DNA from: Rhizobium sp. Q54
GTDB taxonomy: Bacteria > Pseudomonadota > Alphaproteobacteria > CADEGL01
Assembly: GCA_945860095.1 (NCBI GenBank)
Contig: CAMAPP010000007.1
Coordinates: 1 to 44,189, forward strand
Length of the DNA stretch: 44,189 nt
Direction of reading: 5' to 3'
In this document: positions 32,003 through 39,879 of the stretch, one piece after another
Numbering within the stretch: the first letter of the stretch is position 1
Layout: every line of letters begins with the position of its first letter
Translations under genes and position numbers: made by a program
Notes under the pieces: generated by a model
Seen by the model: only the letters and a program-made list of their open reading frames with translations
The model's database searches: none
What the model was told of the DNA's origin: nothing

Positions 32003-33157
32003 TCAGAAGAACAGCTGCTGCAAGTCGATCGACGATTCGCGACCGACCTTGGAGAAAGATTCACCGAGCCAATCCTCGGCCGTTTGGCGGCCCAATGCCT
32101 TCAGCGAGGATAGGAACGTGGCGTCGGAGTTGAACTTGGACGAGGCGCCCAGGCGGTCCATCACCTCCTCGGCTTCAATCATGTGGAAATTGATCCGGCG
32201 CAACCGGTTGTGGCGCGACAGCACGTGGTCGCCGACCAATTCGCTGACGAAGGCGACCGCGCGCATCTCGCGCATGAGGGTCGAGTTGAACGAAATATTG
32301 TTCATCCGGTCGAGGATTTCCCGCGCGGTGGTCGGCACCTTGGCGGTGCGGATGGGATTGACCTCGACCAGCACCACATCCGACGAGGTGCAGTCGTAGA
32401 GCAATGGAAAGATCGCCGGATTGCCCATGAAGCCGCCGTCCCAATAGTGCTCGCCGTCGATCTCCACCGCGCGGAACATCAGCGGCAGGCATGCGGACGC
32501 GAGAATGACGTCGGTGGACACCTCGTGAATGTTGAAAACCTTGATCTTGCCGGTGCGCACATTGGTTGCGCTGATGAACAGCTTCATGATCTCGCAGCGT
32601 TTCAGCGCCTCGAAGTCCACGAGATCGTCGAGCACCGCGCGCAGCGGATTGTAGTCGAGCATGTTCATTTGATAGGGCGAGAGCAGCCGCGACAGCATGT
32701 CGAGGGCCAGATAGGTGGGCGAATGGTCGAGCGTGCCGTTGGTGCCCATCATTCGGTCGAACCAGCTCGGTTGCAGCGGACTCCACCGCCCTTCCTCGCC
32801 CACGCGCCGCCAAAAGTGATCGAGCGCATCGCGCGCGCCCTGCCTGCCGCCCTTCATCATGCCCCAGGCGAGGACCGCGCCGTTCATCGCGCCGGCCGAG
32901 GTGCCGCTGATGCCTTCGATTTCGATTCGTTCGTCCTCGAGCAGCCGGTCGAGCACACCCCAAGTGAACGCGCCATGCGCCCCGCCGCCCTGGAGCGCAA
33001 GCGTCACCCGCCGCCGCTCGGCCTCGACGCGCGGACGCGACACCGAACCGTCCGGTTCCGCGCCATGGCCATTGCGGCCGTGACCATTGCGGCCGTGACC
33101 GTTGCCGGGGCCGTTTTTCCGAGTTCGCCTATTTTCGTTCGGGCCCGTATTAGACAT
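32003..33157 (-). CDS. Patatin-like phospholipase
   Basis: A 384-residue acyl hydrolase. LALQGGGAHGAFTWG is the oxyanion-hole loop, GISGTSAGAMNG holds the nucleophile serine, and YWDGGFMGNP holds the catalytic aspartate of the Ser-Asp dyad. RRVTLALQGGG marks the start of the domain; the N-terminal 50 residues are low-complexity with three GRNGH units from a 15-bp DNA repeat. The start at 33157 (MSNTG) is preferred; an ATG at 33187 is possible. Such enzymes release fatty acids from phospholipids or polyhydroxybutyrate granules. The CBS gene follows. Confidence 0.9.
   Translation of the reverse strand: MSNTGPNENRRTRKNGPGNGHGRNGHGRNGHGAEPDGSVSRPRVEAERRRVTLALQGGGAHGAFTWGVLDRLLEDERIEIEGISGTSAGAMNGAVLAWGMMKGGRQGARDALDHFWRRVGEEGRWSPLQPSWFDRMMGTNGTLDHSPTYLALDMLSRLLSPYQMNMLDYNPLRAVLDDLVDFEALKRCEIMKLFISATNVRTGKIKVFNIHEVSTDVILASACLPLMFRAVEIDGEHYWDGGFMGNPAIFPLLYDCTSSDVVLVEVNPIRTAKVPTTAREILDRMNNISFNSTLMREMRAVAFVSELVGDHVLSRHNRLRRINFHMIEAEEVMDRLGASSKFNSDATFLSSLKALGRQTAEDWLGESFSKVGRESSIDLQQLFF
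33071..33106. repeat. In-frame tandem repeat, 15-bp unit, 2.4 copies
   Basis: Unit attgcggccgtgacc occurs twice plus a partial copy in the 5' end of the patatin gene and encodes HGRNG repeats in its disordered N-terminus. Confidence 0.88.
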
Positions 33158-33228
33158 GGCCTCGTTTTTCCCCCTCGGGCGCCGCATGAAGGGGTTATAG
33201 GCGACCTCGCCTTGATAAACCGTTAACC

Positions 33229-33263
33229 AAGACCCGACATCCCAAGACCCGACATCCCAAGAT
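33229..33263. repeat. Tandem repeat, 15-bp unit, 2.3 copies
   Basis: Unit aagacccgacatccc occurs twice plus a partial third, 72 bases upstream of the patatin start, in its likely promoter region. Confidence 0.88.
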
Positions 33264-33365
33264 CGGGGTTCGCCGGGCCTTGGCTTGGGGAGCTGGACTG
33301 CCATCGGGCCCCATGCGAATCCTGACGCCCAAGGGCGGCGCGTCTTCGGTGGGGTGCCCGGCGCG

Positions 33366-33501
33366 CCCGCGTCTCGATCAAACCCCGCGTCTCGATCAAA
33401 CCCCGCGTCTTAATCGACCCCGCGTCTTGATCGACCCCGCGTCTTGATCGACCCCGCGTCTTGATCGACCCCGCGCCTTGATCGACCCCGCGTCTTAATC
33501 A
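33366..33501. repeat. Tandem repeat, 8 units of 17-18 bp, containing a stop codon
   Basis: Units with core cgcgtcttgatcgaccc start at 33368, 33386, 33404, 33421, 33438, 33455, 33472 and 33489. The rightmost unit contains the TAA stop (33495-33497, minus strand) of the DHCW cupin gene; in most other units the equivalent is CAA. The array fills most of the spacer between the cupin and patatin genes. Confidence 0.95.
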
Positions 33502-33824
33502 ACGATGAACAACTTGGCGCCGCGTATCGAACGCGAGCGGTGGGGTGCGTCGTTTTCCGCCACCTGATAGGACACCCCAGGCGTCATCGGATAGCTCCGG
33601 CCGTCCTTGAGCTCGGTTACCATCTCGCCTTCCATGACCAGCAGCACGTGGCCGCGCACGCACCAATGATCGGCCAGATAGCCGGCCGAGTATTCGACCA
33701 TGCGCACGCGGATATTGCCGAGTTCGAGCGTGCGCCAGACCGCGTGGCCGGTTTCGCCCGGATGGATCGTCTCGGCGACCCGGCTCCAATCGGTGATGCA
33801 GAAGGGGACGTCTTCGATGCGCAT
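33495..33824 (-). CDS. DHCW-motif cupin protein
   Basis: A 109-residue single cupin. ADHWCVRGHVLLVMEGEM is the hallmark DHxC motif of this small family, with the His pair and Glu placed for metal binding; MTPGVSYQV is the second cupin strand pair. The start at 33824 is preferred over an ATG at 33920, which would overlap the upstream gene's 3' end. It follows the PhyH gene after 22 bases and is likely co-transcribed. Function of the family is unknown to me. Its stop lies inside the eight-unit repeat. Confidence 0.88.
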   Translation of the reverse strand: MRIEDVPFCITDWSRVAETIHPGETGHAVWRTLELGNIRVRMVEYSAGYLADHWCVRGHVLLVMEGEMVTELKDGRSYPMTPGVSYQVAENDAPHRSRSIRGAKLFIVD

Positions 33825-33846
33825 GTCTTGCTCCCGGGGTGTAAAG

Positions 33847-34800
33847 TCAGGGACGAAGTTCGCCGATGCGCGGCGCGTTTCGTTCGATGTACTCGGCGGC
33901 GTGGTCGTCGATTCCGCCATAGGTGGACCAGACCTTGAAACCGAGCAGGGCCTTGAGCCTCGGGGTCGCGCGTGTCAGCACCTCGTCCGTCACGCCGACG
34001 GTGAAATTCGTGAGTTGGCGGCACATGGGCGCCGCATAATATCCGGTCACGCCAAGACGCGGCGTGTCGGTGAGATTGAGGCCGGCTGAGTGCCACATGC
34101 GCCCCTCGAACACGACGGCGGTGCCGGCCGGGCCCTCGGCGGGCACGGTCGGCACGGGGTGCGGCAGGGCCTGGGAGGGCTGGATGCCCGATAGATGGCT
34201 CGTCGGCACGACGCGCGTGGCGCCGTTGGCCTCGGTGAAATCGGTCAGCATGTGCATGCAATTGACGACCATGGGTGGCCAGATGGGTCCCCTCGTGCGC
34301 GCGAGGGGACCCGTCGGCGCGCCGGTGCGCGTGGCGTCGCCGGGGCGCGGATAGCGCGCATCCGGCGCCGCGGGATGGGGCATCCACCACTGATCGACGT
34401 GCAGCGCCATGGCCGAGCCGCCGCGGCGCACGATATGCGCCTCCAGCACCGAGAGTAGGAATTCACGGCCGAGCATGTGCTCGACCAGGGGCAAGGTGCG
34501 CGGATTTTCGGCAATTTCGGCGAATACCGCGCCCTTGTTGATGAGCATCGCCACCCATTGGTTCACGAGATCGACGTGCGGCGCGTTTTCGGTGCGAATG
34601 CCGCGCGTGCGCTCGGCCTCGGCCTGTTCGAGCAGCCGGTCGCTCGCGCGCGCGATTTGATCGGCCGTCAACGCCTCGGCGATCAGGCAATAGCCGAATT
34701 CCTCCATGTCCGACCGAAGGCGCGTCCCGTCGCGCGTGGGCTTGGGCAGGCGCGCCGGATCCCACGGCGCGAAATTGTCGGTGGCGGTGCGTTCCGTCAC
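33847..34800 (-). CDS. Phytanoyl-CoA dioxygenase (PhyH) family protein
   Basis: A 317-residue Fe(II)/2-oxoglutarate oxygenase. FGYCLIAEALTADQI is the typical PhyH beginning, MALHVDQWW holds the HxD iron ligands, GATRVVPTSHLSG is the conserved second block, and GRMWHSAGLN carries the distal His. PhyH relatives hydroxylate lipids, ectoine, or phosphonates (PhnY*), so a link to the PhnZ-like gene at 1.3 kb is conceivable but the distance argues against a unit. The GTG at 34800 follows gagggagcgcc. Likely an operon with the DHCW cupin. Confidence 0.87.
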   Translation of the reverse strand: MTERTATDNFAPWDPARLPKPTRDGTRLRSDMEEFGYCLIAEALTADQIARASDRLLEQAEAERTRGIRTENAPHVDLVNQWVAMLINKGAVFAEIAENPRTLPLVEHMLGREFLLSVLEAHIVRRGGSAMALHVDQWWMPHPAAPDARYPRPGDATRTGAPTGPLARTRGPIWPPMVVNCMHMLTDFTEANGATRVVPTSHLSGIQPSQALPHPVPTVPAEGPAGTAVVFEGRMWHSAGLNLTDTPRLGVTGYYAAPMCRQLTNFTVGVTDEVLTRATPRLKALLGFKVWSTYGGIDDHAAEYIERNAPRIGELRP

Positions 34801-34961
34801 GGCGCTCCCTCGTGGTTTATCGCGCGCGATCGACGCCCGGAGACCGATTCCAGGGCCGCTCGATCCTAGGTCGCCGCGCCGCACACTTCAAATCTTGGGC
34901 GCGAACGCCAAAGGCGCGATAGTGAGCCAACGCCCGACCCGCGCACACACCGGAGAACGCC

Positions 34962-35945
34962 ATGGCCCCACCGAACCGCACCGCCCTTGCCCGCCTCGAC
35001 ACGCCACTCATGGCCCTGCCCCGCCTTGGCCGCGAGATCGGGGTCGCGCTTTGGGTCAAGCGCGACGACATGACGGGCTCGGTCATGGGCGGCAACAAGG
35101 TGCGCAAGCTCGAATACGTCATCGCCGACGCGCTGGCCCAGGGCGCCGACACGCTCATCACATGCGGCGGCACGCAATCCAATCATTGCCGCGCCACCGC
35201 GATCGCCTGCGCGCAATTGGGCCTGCGCGCCCATCTGGTGCTGGCGGGCGACAGCTTGGACCACCCCGACGGCAATCTATTGCTCGACCGCCTGGCCGGC
35301 GCGACGATCACCTTGGTTTCGCCCGAATTGTTCGGCACGGCGCTCAACGCGGAAATCGAGACGATCGCGACGGCCGAGCGCCGGGCCGGACACAAGCCCT
35401 ATGTCGTGCCCTTGGGCGCGAGTTTCGAGCCGGGGCTGTGGGGCTATATCGGGGCGGTCGCGGAGCTGAAAACCGATTGCGCCAAGGCGGGATTTTCACC
35501 GGAGATTCTCGCCTTCGCCACGGGCTCGGGCGGCACGCAAGGGGGTCTCGTGCTCGGAAATGCGATGTATGACTTGGGCGCGCGCATCGTCGGCTATAGC
35601 GTGGCCAGCGAGGCGGGCGAACTCGCGTCGCGCGTGCGCGAACAAATGCGCCAGTGGAAGACGCGTTACCGTCAAGACATCGACGTCGATTCGCTCCCCG
35701 TCGAAATCGACGACCGCACCGTCGGCGCGGGATATGGCCAGGCGGACGACGCGGTGTTCGAGACCATCGCGCGCGTCGGCAGGCTCGAAGGTCTCGTCCT
35801 CGACCCCGTCTATACCGGCAAGGCCATGCACGGCCTGCTCACGGATCTTTCGCACGGCAAGCTCAAGGGCGCGAGGAACGCAGTGTTCCTTCATACCGGC
35901 GGCGTGTTCGGCATCTTTCCCCAGCGCGGCAATTTCCCCGCCTAG
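34962..35945 (+). CDS. D-cysteine desulfhydrase/ACC-deaminase-like PLP enzyme
   Basis: A 327-residue fold-type II PLP enzyme of standard length. MGGNKVRKLEY contains the PLP-binding lysine, TCGGTQSNHCRATA the phosphate and substrate loop, FATGSGGTQGG the PLP-phosphate loop, and PVYTGKAMHG the C-terminal signature of D-cysteine desulfhydrase (DcyD). The reaction is release of pyruvate, ammonia and H2S from D-cysteine, or cleavage of ACC or D-serine derivatives. The ATG follows ggagaacgcc. It is divergent from the PhyH-DHCW pair across a 161-base spacer. Confidence 0.9.
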   Translation: MAPPNRTALARLDTPLMALPRLGREIGVALWVKRDDMTGSVMGGNKVRKLEYVIADALAQGADTLITCGGTQSNHCRATAIACAQLGLRAHLVLAGDSLDHPDGNLLLDRLAGATITLVSPELFGTALNAEIETIATAERRAGHKPYVVPLGASFEPGLWGYIGAVAELKTDCAKAGFSPEILAFATGSGGTQGGLVLGNAMYDLGARIVGYSVASEAGELASRVREQMRQWKTRYRQDIDVDSLPVEIDDRTVGAGYGQADDAVFETIARVGRLEGLVLDPVYTGKAMHGLLTDLSHGKLKGARNAVFLHTGGVFGIFPQRGNFPA

Positions 35946-36199
35946 CCTCGGCCCGCGCCGCGCCCTGCCTTCGGCCCGCGCGCGGCGCGTAGCGGTGCGA
36001 TATTTGGGCGATCTTTGGCGCGCCCGCGCCGGTCGCTCCGGGGTTTGGCGCCGCAACAACCGCCTCCCGTCCGCGCCGTCGGCCTCGGCGCGCCATGCGG
36101 CGAGGCGCGTCTTTGCGAAAACCGGGGCTTTGGAACGCCGGCATTTTGAACGGATCGAGGTTCGGCGGTTTTGCGGTGATTTTCCAGGAGTCGCGATTT

Positions 36200-36228
36200 T
36201 TGAAAAACATCTAGTTATTTCAATAAAT
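36200..36228 (+). promoter_or_regulatory. Candidate promoter of the cold-shock gene
   Basis: TTGAAA, a 17-base spacer and ATAAAT lie in the most AT-rich patch of the window. A second candidate, TTGACA (36264-36269) with TATCTC 15 bases on, is closer to the gene. Either gives a leader of roughly 140-205 bases, the size seen in cspA genes. Confidence 0.4.
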
Positions 36229-36248
36229 TACCAAGCAATTTGCAGAAC

Positions 36249-36264
36249 ATGGGGCGAACCCCAT
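36249..36264 (+). promoter_or_regulatory. Perfect hairpin in the cold-shock leader region
   Basis: ATGGGG-CGAA-CCCCAT is a perfect 6-bp stem with a tetraloop. A second stem-loop (GCCCC-ttc-GGGGT) follows near 36331-36343. Together they suggest a structured leader if transcription starts upstream. Confidence 0.4.
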
Positions 36265-36438
36265 TGACACCTGAGAATATTCGCTATCTCCTTGACGTGC
36301 ACACGACGTTTTGGCCTGGACTTGTCCGCTTGCCCCTTCGGGGTCTTCGCTCAAGACATCCTCCAAATGCGGGTTGCGACAGCCACGCGATAGGCGCGCG
36401 GCAAAGTGCGTTCATGTTGGGCGCAAGGAGAGAAAGTC

Positions 36439-36645
36439 ATGAGTATCGGCACCGTGAAGTGGTTCAACGCGCAAAAGGGTTACGGGTTCATCACGCCCGA
36501 TGCCGGCGGTAAGGACGTGTTCGTCCATATCTCGGCGGTCGAGCGTGCGGGTCTTGGCACCCTCAATGAAGGCCAGCGCGTCAGTTACGACATTCAGGCC
36601 GGCCAGCAGGGTAAGACCGCGGCCGTCAATCTGAAGCTCGCCTAA
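36439..36645 (+). CDS. cspA: CspA-type cold-shock protein
   Basis: A 68-residue single cold-shock domain, full length. [17 protein letters not shown] holds RNP1 (KGYGFI) and [12 protein letters not shown] holds RNP2 (VFVHIS). These RNA chaperones melt secondary structure in mRNAs in the cold or in growth phases. The ATG at 36439 follows a strong aaggag. A long structured leader precedes it and an A8 tract plus hairpin follow the stop. Confidence 0.95.
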   Translation: MSIGTVKWFNAQKGYGFITPDAGGKDVFVHISAVERAGLGTLNEGQRVSYDIQAGQQGKTAAVNLKLA

Positions 36646-36648
36646 GCG

Positions 36649-36683
36649 AAAAAAAATCGGCGGGCCTCGCAAGGGTCCGCCGA
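36649..36683 (-). terminator. Intrinsic terminator of the ABC-F gene
   Basis: Minus strand: a 10-bp stem (TCGGCGGACC with GGCCCGCCGA, one G-T pair, 7-base loop) is followed directly by TTTTTTTT. It serves the leftward ABC-F gene; the same hairpin lies just behind the cold-shock stop and may act in both directions. Confidence 0.8.
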
Positions 36684-36785
36684 TACGTTTACACGGCCGA
36701 GTTCGCATCTACGCCTCAACGCCGCGCGCAATTCTACGCGGCACGAGTTCGGTTTTCCCCCGCCGGATGTTCGCTCGGAACCCGG

Positions 36786-38666
36786 TCAGGCCGCTCCTTC
36801 GTGGAGCGCGAACCAAGCCTCCTCCGCCGCCGCCAGTTCCAGCCCCACGCGCGCCGCCTCGCCGCCGAGTTCGGCTAGGCGTTTGGCGTCGCCCTGGTGA
36901 ACCGCTGGATTGGCGAGGGCCTTTTCCAATTCCGCCTTCCTAGCGGTCAAGCGCGCGACCAGCGCTTCGGTTTCGACGAGGCGTTTGCGCGCCTTGTTTC
37001 CGGTCGCGCCCGGTTTTTTCCCAGACTCTCCCGCGTCCGGCTTCGCCGCGCCGGATTTGCGCCCATTGGCGGCGCGCCCGGCGCGCGCGCGCGCGTTCGC
37101 CCCGCCGCGTTCGCCGAGCAGGAGCGCGCGGTATTCGGCCATGTCGCCGTCGAAGGGTTCGACCGTGCCGTTGGCGACCAGCCACAAGCGGTCCGCCACC
37201 AATTCGATCATGTGGGGATCGTGGCTGACGATGACGACCGCACCCTTGAAGACGTTCAACGCCTGGACGAGCGATTCGCGCGAAGCGATGTCCAAATGGT
37301 TCGTCGGCTCGTCGAGCACCAGAACGTGCGGATTGTCCGCGGTGATGAGCGCGAGCATGAGCCGCGTCTTCTCGCCGCCCGACAAATCCGCGACCCGCGT
37401 TTCGGCGCGGCCTTGCGAAAATCCGAACCGTCCGAGATGGGAGCGCAGCCGCGTTTCGTGATCGAGCGGCCGCTTGCGGGCCAATTCGGCCACTGGGTTT
37501 GACGAAAGATCGAGTTCCTCCGACTGGTGCTGGGCGAAATAGCCGACGCGCAGCTTGCGCGCGCCCGCGATGCGCCCCTCCATTGGCTGCAAGCGCCCGG
37601 CCATGAGCCGCGCCAGGGTGGATTTGCCGTTGCCGTTCGCGCCCAGAAGCGCGATGCGGTCGTCCTGGTCGATGCTGAAGGACACCTGGCGCAGCACCGC
37701 CCGGCCGTCATAACCGGCGCCCACTTTTTCGAAGGATAGCAGCGGCGGCGCCAGGGATTCGGGGTCGGGAAAATCGAATTCGATGCCCTTCTCCTCGAAG
37801 CGTTCGGGCATGGGCTTCATGCGCGCGAGCATCTTCAGGCGCGATTGGGCTTGGCGCGCCTTGCTCGCCTTGTAGCGGAAGCGATCGACGAAGGCTTGGA
37901 TGCGCGCGCGCTCGGACTCCTGCTTGGCGCGATGCTTGACGTCGAGTTCGAGGCGCAGGCGGCGCGCATCCTCGAAGCGGTCATAGCCGCCGCGATAGAG
38001 CGCGAGCTTGCCGCCATCGAGGTGAAGAATCTCCTCGACCGCGGTGTTCAAAAGATCGCGGTCATGGCTCACGAGCACGATCGTGCCGGGATAGCCGCGC
38101 AGATAATCCTCAAGCCACAGCGTCGCCTCGAGGTCGAGATGGTTGGTCGGCTCGTCGAGCAGCAGAAGATCGGGGGCCGTGAACAGCAGACCCGCGAGCG
38201 CGACGCGCATGCGCCAGCCGCCGGAGAAGCTCGAACACGGCCGCCGCTGGGCCGCCTCGTCGAAGCCGAGGCCCGCCAGGATGCGCGCCGCGCGCGCAGG
38301 CGCCCCGTGCGCGCCCTTGTCCTCGAGGCGCGCATGGATTTCTCCGATGCGCTCGGGATCGTGCGCGGTCTCCGCCTCGGCCTGCAAGGCGACGAGTTCG
38401 ACATCCGCCGCCAGCACCGTGTCGATGAGGCTCGCCGGACCGCCCGGCGCTTCCTGGCTCGTGATCCCGATGCGCCAGCGCCGGGGCACCGCGATCTCGC
38501 CGCCATCGTGCTCGAGCGCGCCCGAAATCAAGCGCAGAAGCGTGGTCTTGCCCGTGCCGTTGCGCCCGACGAGACCGACGCGGTGACCCGGATCGACGAT
38601 GGCCGAGGCGCCGTCGAGCAGGGTCCGCCCGCCGATTCGGTAGGTGAGATTGTCGATGCGAAGCAT
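36786..38666 (-). CDS. ABC-F family ATP-binding protein
   Basis: A 626-residue soluble double ABC protein. First half: GRNGTGKTTLL (Walker A), SFSGGWRMRVAL (signature), LLLLDEPTNHLD (Walker B). Second half: GANGNGKSTLARL, LSGGEKTRLML, VLVLDEPTNHLD. The linker (YRYKASKARQAQSRLK-like region) and a Lys/Ala-rich C-terminal coiled coil are those of ribosome-associated ABC-F factors related to Uup/YheS. There are no membrane segments. It probably acts in translation, resolving stalled ribosomes or giving antibiotic tolerance. A clear terminator ends it. Confidence 0.93.
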   Translation of the reverse strand: MLRIDNLTYRIGGRTLLDGASAIVDPGHRVGLVGRNGTGKTTLLRLISGALEHDGGEIAVPRRWRIGITSQEAPGGPASLIDTVLAADVELVALQAEAETAHDPERIGEIHARLEDKGAHGAPARAARILAGLGFDEAAQRRPCSSFSGGWRMRVALAGLLFTAPDLLLLDEPTNHLDLEATLWLEDYLRGYPGTIVLVSHDRDLLNTAVEEILHLDGGKLALYRGGYDRFEDARRLRLELDVKHRAKQESERARIQAFVDRFRYKASKARQAQSRLKMLARMKPMPERFEEKGIEFDFPDPESLAPPLLSFEKVGAGYDGRAVLRQVSFSIDQDDRIALLGANGNGKSTLARLMAGRLQPMEGRIAGARKLRVGYFAQHQSEELDLSSNPVAELARKRPLDHETRLRSHLGRFGFSQGRAETRVADLSGGEKTRLMLALITADNPHVLVLDEPTNHLDIASRESLVQALNVFKGAVVIVSHDPHMIELVADRLWLVANGTVEPFDGDMAEYRALLLGERGGANARARAGRAANGRKSGAAKPDAGESGKKPGATGNKARKRLVETEALVARLTARKAELEKALANPAVHQGDAKRLAELGGEAARVGLELAAAEEAWFALHEGAA

Positions 38667-38832
38667 GGTCCGGGATGGATATTGGGGATGGGAGCGGCGC
38701 CCGAGGGCGCGAGGGCGCGATGGTTAGCACACAAGAAGCGCACAGGGCCACCATTCCCCACTTGCCAAGCGCCACGCCGGGGACGCGCCGATTTCGGTCG
38801 GCGGGCTTGCCCCTGGGTACGCGGCTGTTCGC

Positions 38833-39225
38833 TTAGCGCTGCGGGCGCATATGGTCGGCGGCCTTGAAATAGGCGCGCGCGTGGGCGACGAGCTGGGCGT
38901 CCGTCGGGTGATCGACGGTCTCGACCCCGACGATCTTGGGCTCGAGTGCGCGCGCATGAGCATGGACGTGCTTGATGAACGCGAGCTTGGCCCTGCCCGG
39001 ACCCACCACCAGAATCTCGCCCGCGCCCGATAGCGCCTCGGCGACATCGCGGTAATAGGCCTGGTCCTCGGGGGCATGGCCCGATCCGAGAACGCCCGAT
39101 TTGTGATGCAAATGGCGGCTGGGATGGGCCGGCGTGACCTTGAGGGTGTGTACGTCGTCTGCGGTGAAATCGAACACGCGGGCCTCGCGGTGATCGAGCC
39201 AGACGACGGCGTGATAATGGACCAT
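38833..39225 (-). CDS. Host-attachment/eRF1-like small protein
   Basis: A 130-residue protein. YHAVVWLDHREARVFDF opens an eRF1-domain-2-like fold, ILVVGPGRAKLAFIKHV is its conserved second block, and KIVGVETVDHPTDAQLV closes it. Such proteins are annotated as translational-machinery or host-attachment proteins; the real role is unclear. The ATG at 39225 follows a strong aaggagag. Confidence 0.75.
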   Translation of the reverse strand: MVHYHAVVWLDHREARVFDFTADDVHTLKVTPAHPSRHLHHKSGVLGSGHAPEDQAYYRDVAEALSGAGEILVVGPGRAKLAFIKHVHAHARALEPKIVGVETVDHPTDAQLVAHARAYFKAADHMRPQR

Positions 39226-39317
39226 GGCGGACTCTCCTTAAGCGACCGGTCGAATTGTCGCGCCTTCATAACCCGGGAATCGGCGGAACGAATTGCGCCA
39301 AATCAAATCGCAAGGCT

Positions 39318-39668
39318 TTAGCCGTCGGCCTCCGTTCGCCCCGGATGGCCGGGCAACTCGACGTGAAACCCACCGCCATCGCCCTCGGGCAGGAGGCCAA
39401 AGCGCAGAACCAGGCCGCGCTTCCTCGCATCGAGAAGTTGGCGGGCGATCGGCTGAAATAGGGTGGCTCCGCTCGTCGGCGTCGGCCGATCGATACGCAC
39501 GACCACGCTGGTCGGTGCGCCGAATCGGCGGCGCTCGAGCATGCGTTCGAGCGCGAGCCGCGCGCCCTCGGCAGTCACTCCGCGCAAGTCGAGGGTGTAT
39601 TCGCCGTCCGCGCGGTCGCCGACCAGGGCGCGCAGACGTTCGTCTTCAAGAAAAGGCATCGCAACCAT
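39318..39668 (-). CDS. Degenerate Smr-like domain protein
   Basis: A 116-residue protein. LDLRGVTAEGARLALERML and SVVVRI, then LFQPIARQLLDAR and GGGFHVEL follow the strand-helix plan of Smr endonuclease domains, but DLHG is DLRG and the GxG turn is gone, so nuclease activity is doubtful. Start at 39668 or 39659; a small upstream frame with a strong ribosome-binding site ends across these starts. Confidence 0.6.
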   Translation of the reverse strand: MVAMPFLEDERLRALVGDRADGEYTLDLRGVTAEGARLALERMLERRRFGAPTSVVVRIDRPTPTSGATLFQPIARQLLDARKRGLVLRFGLLPEGDGGGFHVELPGHPGRTEADG

Positions 39669-39777
39669 CGGGCCGGCGTGCGAGATGATTCCGGGCCGTC
39701 ATCTTGCCGCCGAGAAAGCCGGTAGGGACAGGCACGCAAAGCCGCAGTTCGCGCGCCTCGGTGTTCCGGCGTTCCAT
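39646..39777 (-). CDS. Possible 43-residue small protein upstream of the Smr-like gene
   Basis: A short frame starting MERRNTEARELRL and ending in DGCDAFS, preceded by gggggagggcgag, the best ribosome-binding site in this area. Its stop lies just beyond the Smr-like gene's start codons, an arrangement typical of translational coupling. It has no recognisable family and could be a leader peptide or a chance frame. Confidence 0.4.
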   Translation of the reverse strand: MERRNTEARELRLCVPVPTGFLGGKMTARNHLARRPDGCDAFS

Positions 39778-39879
39778 CTCGCCCTCCCCCAGCCTCGACA
39801 TCGTCAAGCCCCAACATCGCCCATCCGCTGCAAGCCTAGTGCGAACCGATGCCGGGCGCGACGCGCCGGGCGGGTGCGA

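Larger units (their letters stand above)
35946..36438. other. Non-coding stretch before the cold-shock gene
   Basis: About 490 bases with no convincing gene on either strand. The left half is GC-rich like the coding DNA. From about 36190 it becomes AT-rich and then holds promoter-like boxes and hairpins that belong to the cold-shock gene's leader. Confidence 0.6.

Noticed and set aside
33366-33501. CRISPR array or iteron origin of replication
   Set aside because: Units are directly abutting with no unique spacers, and no replication initiator gene is near; the units derive from a gene's own stop region.
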